This document shows, one piece after another, positions 37,228 through 47,550 of a stretch of 64,000 nt of DNA. The notes below the pieces were generated by a model. The model had not been told where the DNA came from, ran no database searches, and saw nothing but the letters and a program-made list of their open reading frames with translations. The translations under genes and the position numbers were made by a program. The stretch's first letter is position 1, and every line of letters starts with the position of its first letter. The stretch comes from JBBDXS01 sp040902195 (GTDB taxonomy: Bacteria; Chloroflexota; Dehalococcoidia; DSTF01; RBG-16-68-14), in the NCBI GenBank assembly GCA_040902195.1, contig JBBDXS010000004.1, positions 62,001 to 126,000 of the forward strand, written 5' to 3'.

Positions 37228-37769
37228 CCGCTATGCTGCTCGACGACGTGATGCCGGAGTACGACTTCTTGGAGCGGCACGAGAAGCGCGTCGCCGCCCC
37301 GAAAGACGCCGTGCGCCGCGCTATCGATTCGTCGCGGTCGCCACGCACGCCGGCACGCCTGCTCTTTGCGCTGCGACGCATCCCCGTCCCGAAGGGGACG
37401 CTACGCGAGTGGGCGACCTCGATGGGGTTCCTCGTGCTCGCCGAGACGGATGACGAGTTGGTGCTCGGACAGATCGGCCGCTTCTGGGCGCTCAACGAGC
37501 GCACCGCGCTCGTCTCCCCCAAGACGGTGGATGAGTTCCTGCGCTTCGATGACGCGCGGTACGCGAAGGCAGCGATGACGGTCCGCGTCGAGATGCTCGA
37601 TTCGGGCGAGACGCGGCTCTACACGGAGACGCGCGTGCGGGCGCTCGGCCCCGGCGCGCGGCGGCGCTTCCGCCTGTACTGGCTGCTCATTCGCCCGTTC
37701 AGCGGCCTGCTGCGCCACGAGATGCTGCGCGGCATCGCGAAGGAGGCGCGGCGGATCGCAGAGGGGTAG
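37224..37769 (+). CDS. SRPBCC-like protein, unknown function
   Basis: The 181-residue product looks like a START/SRPBCC ligand-binding fold: 'LERHEKRVAAPKDAVRRAID' opening, central beta strands 'VLGQIGRFWAL' and 'TRLYTETRVRALG', and a long C-terminal helix. It overlaps the flavoprotein stop by GTGA (an ATG at 37233 is an alternative), so it may act on or carry the same substrate. Confidence 0.65.
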   Translation: MTAMLLDDVMPEYDFLERHEKRVAAPKDAVRRAIDSSRSPRTPARLLFALRRIPVPKGTLREWATSMGFLVLAETDDELVLGQIGRFWALNERTALVSPKTVDEFLRFDDARYAKAAMTVRVEMLDSGETRLYTETRVRALGPGARRRFRLYWLLIRPFSGLLRHEMLRGIAKEARRIAEG

Positions 37770-37772
37770 GCT

Positions 37773-39046
37773 TTACGGGAAGATGCCGCGCACTTCTGTC
37801 GCCTCGACGACGCGGCTGACGGCGAGCGTGTAGGCCGCGTCGCGCAGCGTACCGCCGTCGCGCGCCTGCAGGGCGGCCACGTCCTGGTAGGAGGCTCTGA
37901 TCACCTGGCCGAGCCGCTGGTTCACCGAGTCCTCATCCCAGAAGAACGATTGCAGGTCCTGCACCCACTCGAAGTACGAGACGATGACGCCGCCGGAGTT
38001 CGCGACGATGTCCGGGATGACCGGGATGCCGCGCTCGGTCAGCACGCGGTCCGCCTCTGCCGTCGTCGGGCCGTTCGCCGCTTCGATGACCATCTTCGCG
38101 CGGATGCGGTCCGCGTTGTCCCCACAGATCTGCCCCTCGAGCGCGGCCGGAATGAGAATATCGACCGGCAGCTCGAGCAGCTCCTCGTTTGTGATGTGCG
38201 CGCCGGCGTGGTCGTCGGGTAGAAATCCGGCCTCGTGCTTGTGCGCCAGCAGCGCATCGATGTCGCCGAGGCCGTCCTCGCTGTAGATGCCGCCCTTGGA
38301 GTCGCTCAGCGCGACGATCTTCGCGCCGGCGTCATCGAGCAGCTTCGCCGTCACACTGCCCACTTTGCCGAAGCCCTGGACCGCGACGCGCGCGCCCTTG
38401 AGCTCCATACCGTGGCCGCGACAGGATTCCTCCGCGACGTAGAGGATCCCGCGGCCCGTCGCGTCGCGCCGGCCGGCGCTGCCGCCGATCGAGATCGGTT
38501 TGCCCGTGACCGCCGCCGGCACGGAGTGGCCGTGCAGGATGCTATACGTGTCCATGATCCACGCCATGATCTGCTCGTCCGTGCCGAGGTCCGGCGCCGG
38601 CACGTCCTTGTCCGGCCCGATCAGCATGTCGATCTCCGACGCGAACCGCCGCGTCAGCCGCTCGAGCTCGCCCTGGCTCAGCTCGCCCGGCTCGACGACG
38701 ACACCGCCCTTCGCCCCGCCGTACGGCAGCTGCGCGATCGCGCTCTTCCACGTCATCCACATCGAGAGCGCGCGCACCTCGTCGAGCGAGACGTGCCTGC
38801 TGTAGCGCAGGCCGCCCTTCACCGGGCCGCGCGCCTCGTTGTGGTGGACGCGATAGCCGGAGAAGACGCGCAGCGAGCCGTCGTCCATCTTCACAGGGAA
38901 GTTGACCGTCAGCTCGCGCTTGCAACTGCGCAGCACATCGCGCATCCCATCGCTGAGATGCAACCGTTCCGCCGCCGCATCGAGTTGCGCGAGCGCCGTT
39001 ACGTACGGATTTTCCGCAGGCGCGTTAGCGGCGGGCGCCTGAGCCA

Positions 39047-39047
<1 letters not shown>
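37773..39047 (-). CDS. Glu/Leu/Phe/Val dehydrogenase (glutamate dehydrogenase)
   Basis: The 424-residue enzyme has the substrate-binding lysine motif 'PYGGAKGGVVVEP' (about 112-124), 'KDVPAPDLGTD', the Rossmann 'RVAVQGFGKVGSVTAKLL', and 'DIVANSGGVIVSYFEWVQDLQ'. It interconverts glutamate and 2-oxoglutarate, most likely with NAD(P). Its ATG overlaps the clpC stop by ATGA, an unusual pairing with a chaperone gene. Confidence 0.93.
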
Positions 39048-41493
<2,446 letters not shown>

Positions 41494-41497
<4 letters not shown>

Positions 41498-42024
41498 GAT
41501 CGTGTTACCTCTTGCTTTCGACTGTCTTTTCTTCTGAGTTGTTCAATCCATTCCTTGACAAAGGAGGGGAGCGGCTGTCTGTGTATCTTCCGTCCGGAAT
41601 CCATTGCGTAGACCCACGACGGAGAGCCGAGTGTGGCGAAGACCTGCCCGAGAGCGGCCTCAGTACATTCGACTGAATGCCACTGCCCATGACCAAGCTG
41701 AGAGGTCGAACCGGGGGCAAAGACGATACGCTGTGCATCGGCGTATTCCAACCCCGCCTCAATAATCGCGATCGGATGCCGCCCTTCGTTTGCAACATGC
41801 ACGTGGAGGCGCGCTTCCCTACTATCGTCACGCCGGGCATCCCAGCGGCGCTCATCTACAGCTACGATGGAGAAGTCGGAAGTCTCCTGCGAGTACACTT
41901 CTCTGCCCAGCGTCACCTTGACTTTCGGCCTGTCGCGGAGCGTGGTGTTTATGATGGTCCAACCCCCATTTGCCGCGGCGATAGCCAAGCCTACGACGGC
42001 AATTGCTAGAGTTGCATCGATCAT
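41494..42024 (-). CDS. Membrane-anchored protein of unknown function in the clpC insertion
   Basis: The 176-residue product has an N-terminal membrane helix ('LAIAVVGLAIAAANGGWTIIN'). A cytoplasmic or extracellular beta-rich part follows ('KVKVTLGREVY', 'EARLHVHVANEGRHPIAIIEAGLEYAD', 'IVFAPGSTS'). The tail is basic. Codon use is less GC-rich than in clpC. Its last codons and stop lie in the 54-bp repeat, and its stop overlaps the clpC ATG, so it is translationally coupled to clpC. No family recognised. Confidence 0.65.
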
Positions 42025-42122
42025 CCGTTAATCCGTTCCCTCATCCGTTGCCAGACCAACGCTCGCCCCGAACTTCTCGCTGTGCGAAGCTGAGGGATTC
42101 ATCCCGCAGACGTGATCTCTCT

Positions 42123-42176
42123 CCTGTGCCTGTTGTGTGAACCTATCTTGTCTCATCATGATTTCGTTACCTCTTG
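42123..42176. repeat. 54-bp direct repeat, duplicated clpC 5' end
   Basis: It encodes the stop of the zinc-ribbon gene and a second 'MMRQDRFTQQAQE' start, after which the reading frame diverges and stops near 42032. It is a truncated copy of the start of clpC. The material between the two copies (41515-42122) contains just one gene. Confidence 0.85.
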
Positions 42177-42554
42177 TGATCGAGTAGTTCGGTGTTCGCT
42201 GAGCTTCTCGTCTTTGTGAACGATTACTCTTCCGTCCAGAGCTTCCACGTGCTCCTGGTACTTGTCGTTGATCCTGTCAATTCGTCGAGACTTGCGGACG
42301 ATCGTACCGTCGCCACCTGCAATCACGCCTTGTCTCGTTTGTTCGCTCCACTTCTTTTCCCCGGCACGCTTCTCGTCAATATTCACGAACTCGTGAATCG
42401 TTATGGAAGTGGCGTCTGTTGCGTGAATGGCGCGATCCCACGATCCGCAATTGGGGCAGGGCTCCGAACCTCCGCTCCCTTGGTGCACGTCCGTGACGTC
42501 GACGCCGCATTCTAGACAACCGACGACGGTGGTCCTATCTTCCGCTTCGCTCAC
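42156..42554 (-). CDS. Zinc-ribbon protein of unknown function
   Basis: The 132-residue product starts at a GTG that overlaps the previous stop (GTGA). It has 'CLECGVDV' and 'CPNCGSWDR', two CxxC pairs forming a zinc ribbon in the first 45 residues, then a charged helical tail rich in Arg and Lys. It ends QEVTKS. A longer frame to 42830 is antisense-like and overlaps the 165-residue gene, so it was trimmed. Function unknown. Confidence 0.6.
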   Translation of the reverse strand: MSEAEDRTTVVGCLECGVDVTDVHQGSGGSEPCPNCGSWDRAIHATDATSITIHEFVNIDEKRAGEKKWSEQTRQGVIAGGDGTIVRKSRRIDRINDKYQEHVEALDGRVIVHKDEKLSEHRTTRSQEVTKS

Positions 42555-43048
42555 GGCTGCGTCATCTCGTTCATTTGTTGCTCTGCGCGTTCGATGGCTT
42601 CGTCGACCTTGAAACTCTCTCGGAAGGATCGCGCCTCTGGTAAGGATCGGAGGTCCTCGATCGCGGTCTTCAGGTGCGCGAACCAACGCTCTAATAGCGG
42701 TAGGCTTGTTCCGCTCACTGGCCCGCTGCACATGTCCTCCGTTGAATGCAGCATCTGGTAGAGAAAATCGATCTCGTCGTAGAGTTTCCATGGAAGGAAC
42801 TGACCGAGTTCGTATCGAGTTGACCTCCACGTTTCAGAGGAGAACTTCAATACGTTTACGCCTTGATACAAGACTCCGGCTACACATGCTCCGTTTTGCA
42901 TGAGCTCGCTGATTAGTGCCCTTACCACGCCGACGCGGTGCCGTGATATTTCGCGATCGGCCAGCCATTTCTGTCCTGCGAACGTCACTCCCGCCCCTAC
43001 AAATACGCCGGTGATTGCCAGAGCACCTCCTATTGCTAGCTCAGCCAT
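42551..43048 (-). CDS. Membrane-anchored helical protein, function unknown
   Basis: The 165-residue product begins with a membrane segment ('IGGALAITGVFVGAGVTFAGQKW') followed by a long helical cytoplasmic part ('ISRHRVGVVRALISELMQNG', 'LLERWFAHLKTAIEDLRSL', 'DEAIERAEQQMNEM'). The ATG has GGAG 8 bases ahead. It is coupled to the zinc-ribbon gene by a GTGA overlap. Sequence is AT-richer than the neighbours. Not assigned to a family. Confidence 0.65.
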   Translation of the reverse strand: MAELAIGGALAITGVFVGAGVTFAGQKWLADREISRHRVGVVRALISELMQNGACVAGVLYQGVNVLKFSSETWRSTRYELGQFLPWKLYDEIDFLYQMLHSTEDMCSGPVSGTSLPLLERWFAHLKTAIEDLRSLPEARSFRESFKVDEAIERAEQQMNEMTQP

Positions 43049-43093
43049 CCGTCTATCTCCACTCCCATCCGCTGACGGACCACGTTGTCGGCG

Positions 43094-43450
43094 TCAGCAG
43101 AGCGCCTCCTCTGTCGATACGGCGCGACGCGAAACGTCGCCAGACTTCTTGTAGACGGTCACCTCGTCGACCGCGCGACCGGTGCCAGCAGACCCCCGAA
43201 CACAGGTCTCGCACTGGAACTGGTAGAACGAAGTGCGCAAACCGGAGTCGCCGATTTCCGTTTCCAGGAGATCTCCTCCGATGCACGACAACGGCTCCCA
43301 GACGAGTCCCCCGCCTTGCTCTCCTCTCGGCAGCGCTTGCCACGCTACGTCATAAGCCTCGTCCCGAGAGGACACCGCATCATCTTGTCCAGCGCAAGCA
43401 AGTAGCAAGCCAATCGCAACGATCGGCAATGCCCAGAACATCCGGCGCAT
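43094..43450 (-). CDS. Putative lipoprotein
   Basis: From the ATG at 43450 the 118-residue product opens with a basic residue pair, a hydrophobic segment 'MFWALPIVAIGLLLACAG', and a lipobox LLAC, so Cys near position 19 should be lipidated. Later cysteines ('QFQCETCVRG') may form a disulfide. An upstream in-frame ATG at 43513 would spoil the signal peptide. It lies in the hspR-clpC interval with the other unknown genes. Confidence 0.6.
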   Translation of the reverse strand: MRRMFWALPIVAIGLLLACAGQDDAVSSRDEAYDVAWQALPRGEQGGGLVWEPLSCIGGDLLETEIGDSGLRTSFYQFQCETCVRGSAGTGRAVDEVTVYKKSGDVSRRAVSTEEALC

Positions 43451-43516
43451 ACCATTCAGCGCCGCGATTCGGTCAGTAGGACCCAAGTCGGCTCCTCCAA
43501 GTGGTGTCGACAAGTT

Positions 43517-43858
43517 TCACTCTCGCGGCGCCGGCAGCCGCCGGTCCCGCATGCGCTGCATCTCGCGCCGGAGCGATTCCATCTCCTCTTCCATCTGCAG
43601 CAGCCGCTCCCGCATGCGGAAGATCACGTCGACGCCGGCGAGATTGACGCCCAGGTCGTGGACCAGGCCCTGGATCTCGCGCAGCCGCGCGATGTCCGCG
43701 GGCGAGTAGAGCCGCCGCTGTCCGCGCGATCGAGACGGCTTCAGCAGCCCGGCCCGCTCGTAGTAGCGCAGCGTCTGCTGGTGCATGCCGACCAGGCGCG
43801 CCGCGACGCTGATCACGTAACACGCCTCGTCCTCGGTTAGCTCTTCTTCGTATGCCAT
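43517..43858 (-). CDS. hspR: HspR-type MerR-family heat-shock repressor
   Basis: The 113-residue protein has the MerR DNA-binding start 'YVISVAARLVGMHQQTLRYYERAGLLKPSRSRGQRRLYS', close to HspR. A coiled-coil dimer helix follows ('LQMEEEMESLRREMQRMRDR'). HspR represses dnaK/clpB-type genes by binding HAIR operators with DnaK as co-repressor. It follows dnaJ by 12 bases. No clear HAIR inverted repeat is visible ahead of dnaJ. Confidence 0.9.
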   Translation of the reverse strand: MAYEEELTEDEACYVISVAARLVGMHQQTLRYYERAGLLKPSRSRGQRRLYSPADIARLREIQGLVHDLGVNLAGVDVIFRMRERLLQMEEEMESLRREMQRMRDRRLPAPRE

Positions 43859-43870
43859 CTCGTACTTGCC

Positions 43871-44851
43871 TTAACCACCCTGATTCCTTGTTCCTGCTTC
43901 CTGGTTCCTTAACCCACGCAGCTCCTCGAAGAGCTCCCTCTCGCGGTCGTCGAGCTTCTCCGGCAGCTTCACGTTGACGCGCGCGAACAGGTTGCCGCGC
44001 CCCTCGCCCTTCAGCCGCGGCATGCCGAGGCCGGCGAGGCGGAACTGCTTGCCGTTCTGTGTGAGCGCCGGCACCTTGAGCATCACTTTGCTGGTGAGCG
44101 TCGGCACTTCGATCTCCGTGCCGAGCACGGCGTCCGTGAGCGGCACGTCGACGTTCGTGTACAGGTCGGCGCCCTTGCGCTCGAAGCGCGGGTGCGCGCG
44201 CACCGAGACGACCAGCGTGATATCGGCGCCCGTGCCGTCGCCGCCGACGCGCACGCGCGAGCCGCGGTCGACGCCGGCCGGGATCTTCACCTCGATCCGG
44301 CGTGGCGTGATCGTCACGCCGGTCCCCTGGCAGACGTGGCAGACCGCGCTCGCGACCTGGCCCGTGCCACCGCAGGTCGCGCAGGGCTCTTGCGCCGCGA
44401 GCTGTAGCGTGCGCGCCGTGCCCTGAAACGCCTCCTCGAGCGTGATCTCGATCGGCTGCTCTACGACCTGGCGTCGCGGCGCGCCGCGTCCTCGATTGCC
44501 GAACAGCCCCTCGAAGACGCCGCCGAGATCGCTCAGGTCGCCGAACTCGAAGCGCACGCCCTCGCCGGAGGCGGTGCGGAACGACCGGCCGCCGGCCTGC
44601 CGCTGCATCTCCTCGATCTGGTCGGCGTGCTCCCACTGGTCGCCGTGCTTGTCGTACTTCTTCCGCTTTTCGGCGTCCGCGAGCACCTCGTTCGCGGCGT
44701 TGATCTCCTTGAAGCGCGCCTCCGATGACTTGTCGCCGGGATTGACGTCCGGGTGGTGCTCCCGGGCGAGCTTGCGGTAGGCCTGCCGGATATCCTTCTG
44801 GGACGCGTTTTTCGCTACGCCCAGGATGGAGTAGAAGTCTTTCTTTGCCAT
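43871..44851 (-). CDS. dnaJ: DnaJ-family co-chaperone with a half-size zinc domain
   Basis: The product (326 residues from the ATG at 44851) has a J-domain with 'HHPDVNPG' (HPD motif, about 33), a short G/F region, and a zinc region with only two of the four CxxCxGxG repeats ('CATCGGTG' and 'CHVCQGTG'). The C-terminal substrate domains follow ('GRGNLFARVNVKLP'). It stimulates DnaK. The last residues (NQEAGTRNQGG) are spelled by a GGAAC-type repeat, a sign that repeats have eroded the gene end. First gene of the dnaJ-hspR group. Confidence 0.9.
   Translation of the reverse strand: MAKKDFYSILGVAKNASQKDIRQAYRKLAREHHPDVNPGDKSSEARFKEINAANEVLADAEKRKKYDKHGDQWEHADQIEEMQRQAGGRSFRTASGEGVRFEFGDLSDLGGVFEGLFGNRGRGAPRRQVVEQPIEITLEEAFQGTARTLQLAAQEPCATCGGTGQVASAVCHVCQGTGVTITPRRIEVKIPAGVDRGSRVRVGGDGTGADITLVVSVRAHPRFERKGADLYTNVDVPLTDAVLGTEIEVPTLTSKVMLKVPALTQNGKQFRLAGLGMPRLKGEGRGNLFARVNVKLPEKLDDRERELFEELRGLRNQEAGTRNQGG
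43876..43912. repeat. GGAAC-type tract at the dnaJ 3' end
   Basis: Units of GTTCCTG, TTCCTGG and GATTCCTT lie across the last dnaJ codons just before the hspR start, the same composition as at 3207-3324. Confidence 0.5.
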
Positions 44852-44861
44852 GACACCCTCA

Positions 44862-44891
44862 GTATAGGAGAATCGGCGGCAGGGAGGCAAG
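44862..44891 (-). promoter_or_regulatory. Probable promoter of dnaJ-hspR
   Basis: On the reverse strand TTGCCT (44891-44886) and TATACT (44867-44862) are 18 bases apart. The predicted transcription start is only about 4 bases before the dnaJ ATG, giving a near-leaderless mRNA. Confidence 0.55.
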
Positions 44892-44970
44892 GCGTAGACG
44901 CAGGAAACTTGATAGAAGTATTAGCAGGAAGAGTGATAGGCGTGGCGGCTTACCGAAGGCCCGCCTGTGG

Positions 44971-45855
44971 CTACTCGATCTCCGCCGCCTCGCGCGCCAG
45001 CGAAGCCGCCTCCTCCGCCGAGAGCTCTCGCAGCGGCGGGCGGACGAAGGTCTGCGGCAGCCCTGCGACGAGGTGCAGCAGGCGCTTGATCGCCGCGTGC
45101 TGCGGATAGCGCGCGAAGAGCGCACACACGCGGTCGACGTCCGCCTGCGCGGCAGCCACGTCGCCGCCGGTCTCGTGGGCGCGAAAGACCCACGCGACGA
45201 GGTCCGGGAAGATGTTCGCGGAGGCGGAGATCGCGCCGGCCACGCCCGCCGCGACGGCCTCGCTCAGGTTGCCGTCGTTGCCGTTGTAGATCGCGAGCTG
45301 CGGATAGCGCTCGATGTAGCGCCGCGTCCGCTCGATGTCGCCGCTGGTGTCCTTGATGCCGAGGAGCCGGTCGGCGTGGCGTTCGAGCAGCGCATCGACC
45401 AGCGCGTCGCTGATCTCGACGGCGGACGTGCCGGGGATGTTGTACAGGATCACCCTTCGTTCCGCAGGCAGCGCGTCGAGGACGGCCGCGTAATACGCCG
45501 TTAGCCCCTCGATTGGCACGTCCTTGAAGAAGAACGGCGGGACGATCAGCAGCGCGTCGACGCCGCGCTCGATCGCGTAGCGCGACAGTTCGATCGTGTC
45601 GGGCAGGGCGGCGCAGCCTGTGCCGGCGAAGATGCGCAGGCGCCCGCGATGGACGACAACGGCATCGATCAGCTCCTTGCGCTCCGCCACGGAGAGCGAG
45701 ACTCCTTCGCCGTTCGTGCCGAGCGTCAGCACGCCGTCGGCGCCGCGATGCTCCAGGTACGTCAGGTGCTGCGGAACGAAATCGAGCATGAGGCGGGCGC
45801 CGCCCTCAGAGAGAGGCGTGACGGCGGCGGGGACGATGCGTGGCAGCTCCGGCAT
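44971..45855 (-). CDS. Dihydrodipicolinate synthase/N-acetylneuraminate lyase family aldolase
   Basis: The 294-residue TIM-barrel protein keeps the Tyr of 'ILYNIPGTS' (about 138) and the Schiff-base Lys in 'GIKDTSGD' (about 167), plus 'GTNGEGVSLSVAER'. It may be DapA or a pyruvate aldolase for a sugar acid; the family is broad and no other lysine gene is adjacent. Upstream of it lies a divergent promoter for the dockerin gene. Confidence 0.85.
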   Translation of the reverse strand: MPELPRIVPAAVTPLSEGGARLMLDFVPQHLTYLEHRGADGVLTLGTNGEGVSLSVAERKELIDAVVVHRGRLRIFAGTGCAALPDTIELSRYAIERGVDALLIVPPFFFKDVPIEGLTAYYAAVLDALPAERRVILYNIPGTSAVEISDALVDALLERHADRLLGIKDTSGDIERTRRYIERYPQLAIYNGNDGNLSEAVAAGVAGAISASANIFPDLVAWVFRAHETGGDVAAAQADVDRVCALFARYPQHAAIKRLLHLVAGLPQTFVRPPLRELSAEEAASLAREAAEIE

Positions 45856-45905
45856 GACGCTGGAGTGTAGTCACACGGAGCGGGCGCGGGCAAAAGCCCC
45901 GCCGC

Positions 45906-45934
45906 TTGACAGCACCCCCAGCAGGTGACAAGAT
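45906..45934 (+). promoter_or_regulatory. Possible promoter of the dockerin-repeat gene
   Basis: A perfect TTGACA is followed after 17 bases by CAAGAT, a weak -10. The gene starts about 140 bases downstream, so the leader is long. Nothing else recognisable lies in 45935-46073 except the AAGGAGGT ribosome site. Confidence 0.45.
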
Positions 45935-46073
45935 TTGGCCCCTACCGGCCTGCCTGGTGGCAACACGGCGGATGCACGCGGCACCTCGTCGCTCGGAGGG
46001 AGCGCCTATGACGGTCGCGACGGTCTGATCGAGATCTCTCTCAACAAACCCTAGTCAACAAGGAGGTGCGCTC

Positions 46074-47429
46074 ATGCGCTCGAACCACACGTTCCGGCTC
46101 TTCGCACTATTGGTAGCCATCGTCGCCGTCGGGGCGATCTTCTTTGCCCTGAACAGGGGTTCGGTCGGCGGCCCGCGCGTTTCCGCGCTGCCCTCGGAGC
46201 CGTGTCTTGACCTCGACAGAGATGGCACGGTGACGACGACTGACCTCGAAATCATTGCGACATACGTCAATACCGCCGTCTCCGATGAAGTGACCGCGGC
46301 GCTTGACTTCGATGATAGTGGCTATGTCGACGGAGTCGACATCCAGATGGTGTCAGACGCTGTCGATACGACGACGAGCTGCCAGGACGACCGTATCTGG
46401 CCGAAGGGCGTCACGCCCACGCCGACGCTTACTCCCACTCCGACACCGCCTACCTACTGCGCGAATGTCGATCGCCTCGGCGCGATAGATGAGGTTGACG
46501 TGAACATTGTGGTGAGCTGGTACATGACTCCCGCAGCGGACGCGCCACCGCAGGTCAACTTCGATGGTGACGACATGATTCTCGTCAACGACATCCTCGC
46601 TGTCGTAAGCCAGGTCGGCCGCGAGCCGGTGCACTGTACCGGCGCCGGCGCCGGCTTCAAGCCGACTCCGACGCCGACCTTTACGCCGTCGCCGACCCTT
46701 ACGCTGACTCCGACCCCGCCGCCGTACTGCGCCGACGTCGACCGCAACGATCACGTGGAACAGCTCGACATCGATATCGTGACGAGCTGGTACTACACTG
46801 ATCGACCGCCGGCTCCCGCGCAGGTCGATCTCGATAACGACGGTCGCATCCGCGTCAACGACATTCTCGCTGTCGTAAGCCAGGTCGGCCGCGATCCGGT
46901 GAACTGCGATGCGCCGCCCGGAGCGGACTTCAAGCCGACTCCGACGCCGACCCACACGCCGACGGTGACGAAGACGCCCACACCTACCAAGACGCCCACG
47001 AAGACGCCCACGTTCACGCCGACGTTCACGCCGGCACCCATCCCGTGCGGCGAGATCAACGGCGATGGCGTAGTAACACTCACCGATACCTACATCGTCA
47101 TGAGCTACTACATGCAGAGCACGTTCCCGGCGACCGTGGATCTCAACCACGACGGCTACGTCACGGTGGCCGACATCTTGGCCGTGAACAACCAGATGAA
47201 CCGCGTCACGAACTGCCAGACCAGCCCAACCGGCTTCCGGAACTGTTCGTGGGACGTCAACCGCGACGGCATCGTGAATATCACTGACATCACGTACGCC
47301 GTGGACGACGTGCAGAACCCGCCGCCGGACCATTACGGAAGCGACGTGGACGGCGACAGCGATACCGATATCAACGATGTGGCTCTCGTTGTGAGCCACT
47401 TCAATTACGACTGCGATCCGGCACATTAG
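46074..47429 (+). CDS. Secreted protein made of dockerin-type repeats and TP-rich linkers
   Basis: The 451-residue protein has an N-terminal membrane or signal segment ('LFALLVAIVAVGAIFFAL') and about five dockerin-like Ca2+-binding modules. Each pairs a DxDxDGxV-type loop with a second one ('DLDRDGTVTTTD', 'DVDRNDHVEQLD', 'DLDNDGRIRVND', 'INGDGVVTLTD', 'DVNRDGIVNITD'). Long threonine-proline linkers (TPTPTxTP) separate several modules. There is no catalytic domain. Cohesins or cellulases are absent, so a surface or matrix calcium-binding role is more likely than a cellulosome. The second and third modules share near-identical DNA (46584-46632 and 46853-46901). Confidence 0.85.
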   Translation: MRSNHTFRLFALLVAIVAVGAIFFALNRGSVGGPRVSALPSEPCLDLDRDGTVTTTDLEIIATYVNTAVSDEVTAALDFDDSGYVDGVDIQMVSDAVDTTTSCQDDRIWPKGVTPTPTLTPTPTPPTYCANVDRLGAIDEVDVNIVVSWYMTPAADAPPQVNFDGDDMILVNDILAVVSQVGREPVHCTGAGAGFKPTPTPTFTPSPTLTLTPTPPPYCADVDRNDHVEQLDIDIVTSWYYTDRPPAPAQVDLDNDGRIRVNDILAVVSQVGRDPVNCDAPPGADFKPTPTPTHTPTVTKTPTPTKTPTKTPTFTPTFTPAPIPCGEINGDGVVTLTDTYIVMSYYMQSTFPATVDLNHDGYVTVADILAVNNQMNRVTNCQTSPTGFRNCSWDVNRDGIVNITDITYAVDDVQNPPPDHYGSDVDGDSDTDINDVALVVSHFNYDCDPAH

Positions 47430-47444
47430 GGCCACGTAGTACGT

Positions 47445-47479
47445 GCAAGAGAGGGCAGGCCGGGCCTGCCCTCTCTTGC
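47445..47479 (+). terminator. Strong terminator hairpin after the dockerin gene
   Basis: Perfect 15-base arms (GCAAGAGAGGGCAGG and its complement) around CCGGG, starting 16 bases after the stop. There is only a short T run. Confidence 0.8.
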
Positions 47480-47489
47480 TTCTGGACGC

Positions 47490-47540
47490 TTGACCAGCAG
47501 CGTGCCTCTGTAGTACATTAGTGTACGAAGTACACTAATT
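47490..47540 (+). promoter_or_regulatory. nadB promoter with overlapping palindromic operator
   Basis: TTGACC (47490-47495) and TACATT (47514-47519) are 18 bases apart. A perfect palindrome follows and overlaps the -10: ATTAGTGTAC-GAA-GTACACTAAT at 47517-47539. Its place fits a repressor site controlling nadB-nadC. NAD-responsive regulators such as NrtR, NadQ or NiaR are known to do this, but the regulator here is unknown. Confidence 0.7.
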
Positions 47541-47550
47541 AGGAGCACTC

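Noticed and set aside
42555..42830. A 92-residue extension of the zinc-ribbon gene
   Set aside because: It overlaps the better-supported 165-residue membrane gene entirely, and a GTGA-coupled GTG start at 42554 explains the gene.
44852..44970. A HAIR or CIRCE heat-shock operator ahead of dnaJ
   Set aside because: Partial words such as TTAGCA and GAGTG occur, but no inverted repeat with the required spacing was found.
46074..47429. Evidence for a cellulosome from dockerin modules
   Set aside because: No cohesin, glycoside hydrolase or carbohydrate-binding domain is encoded in the window.
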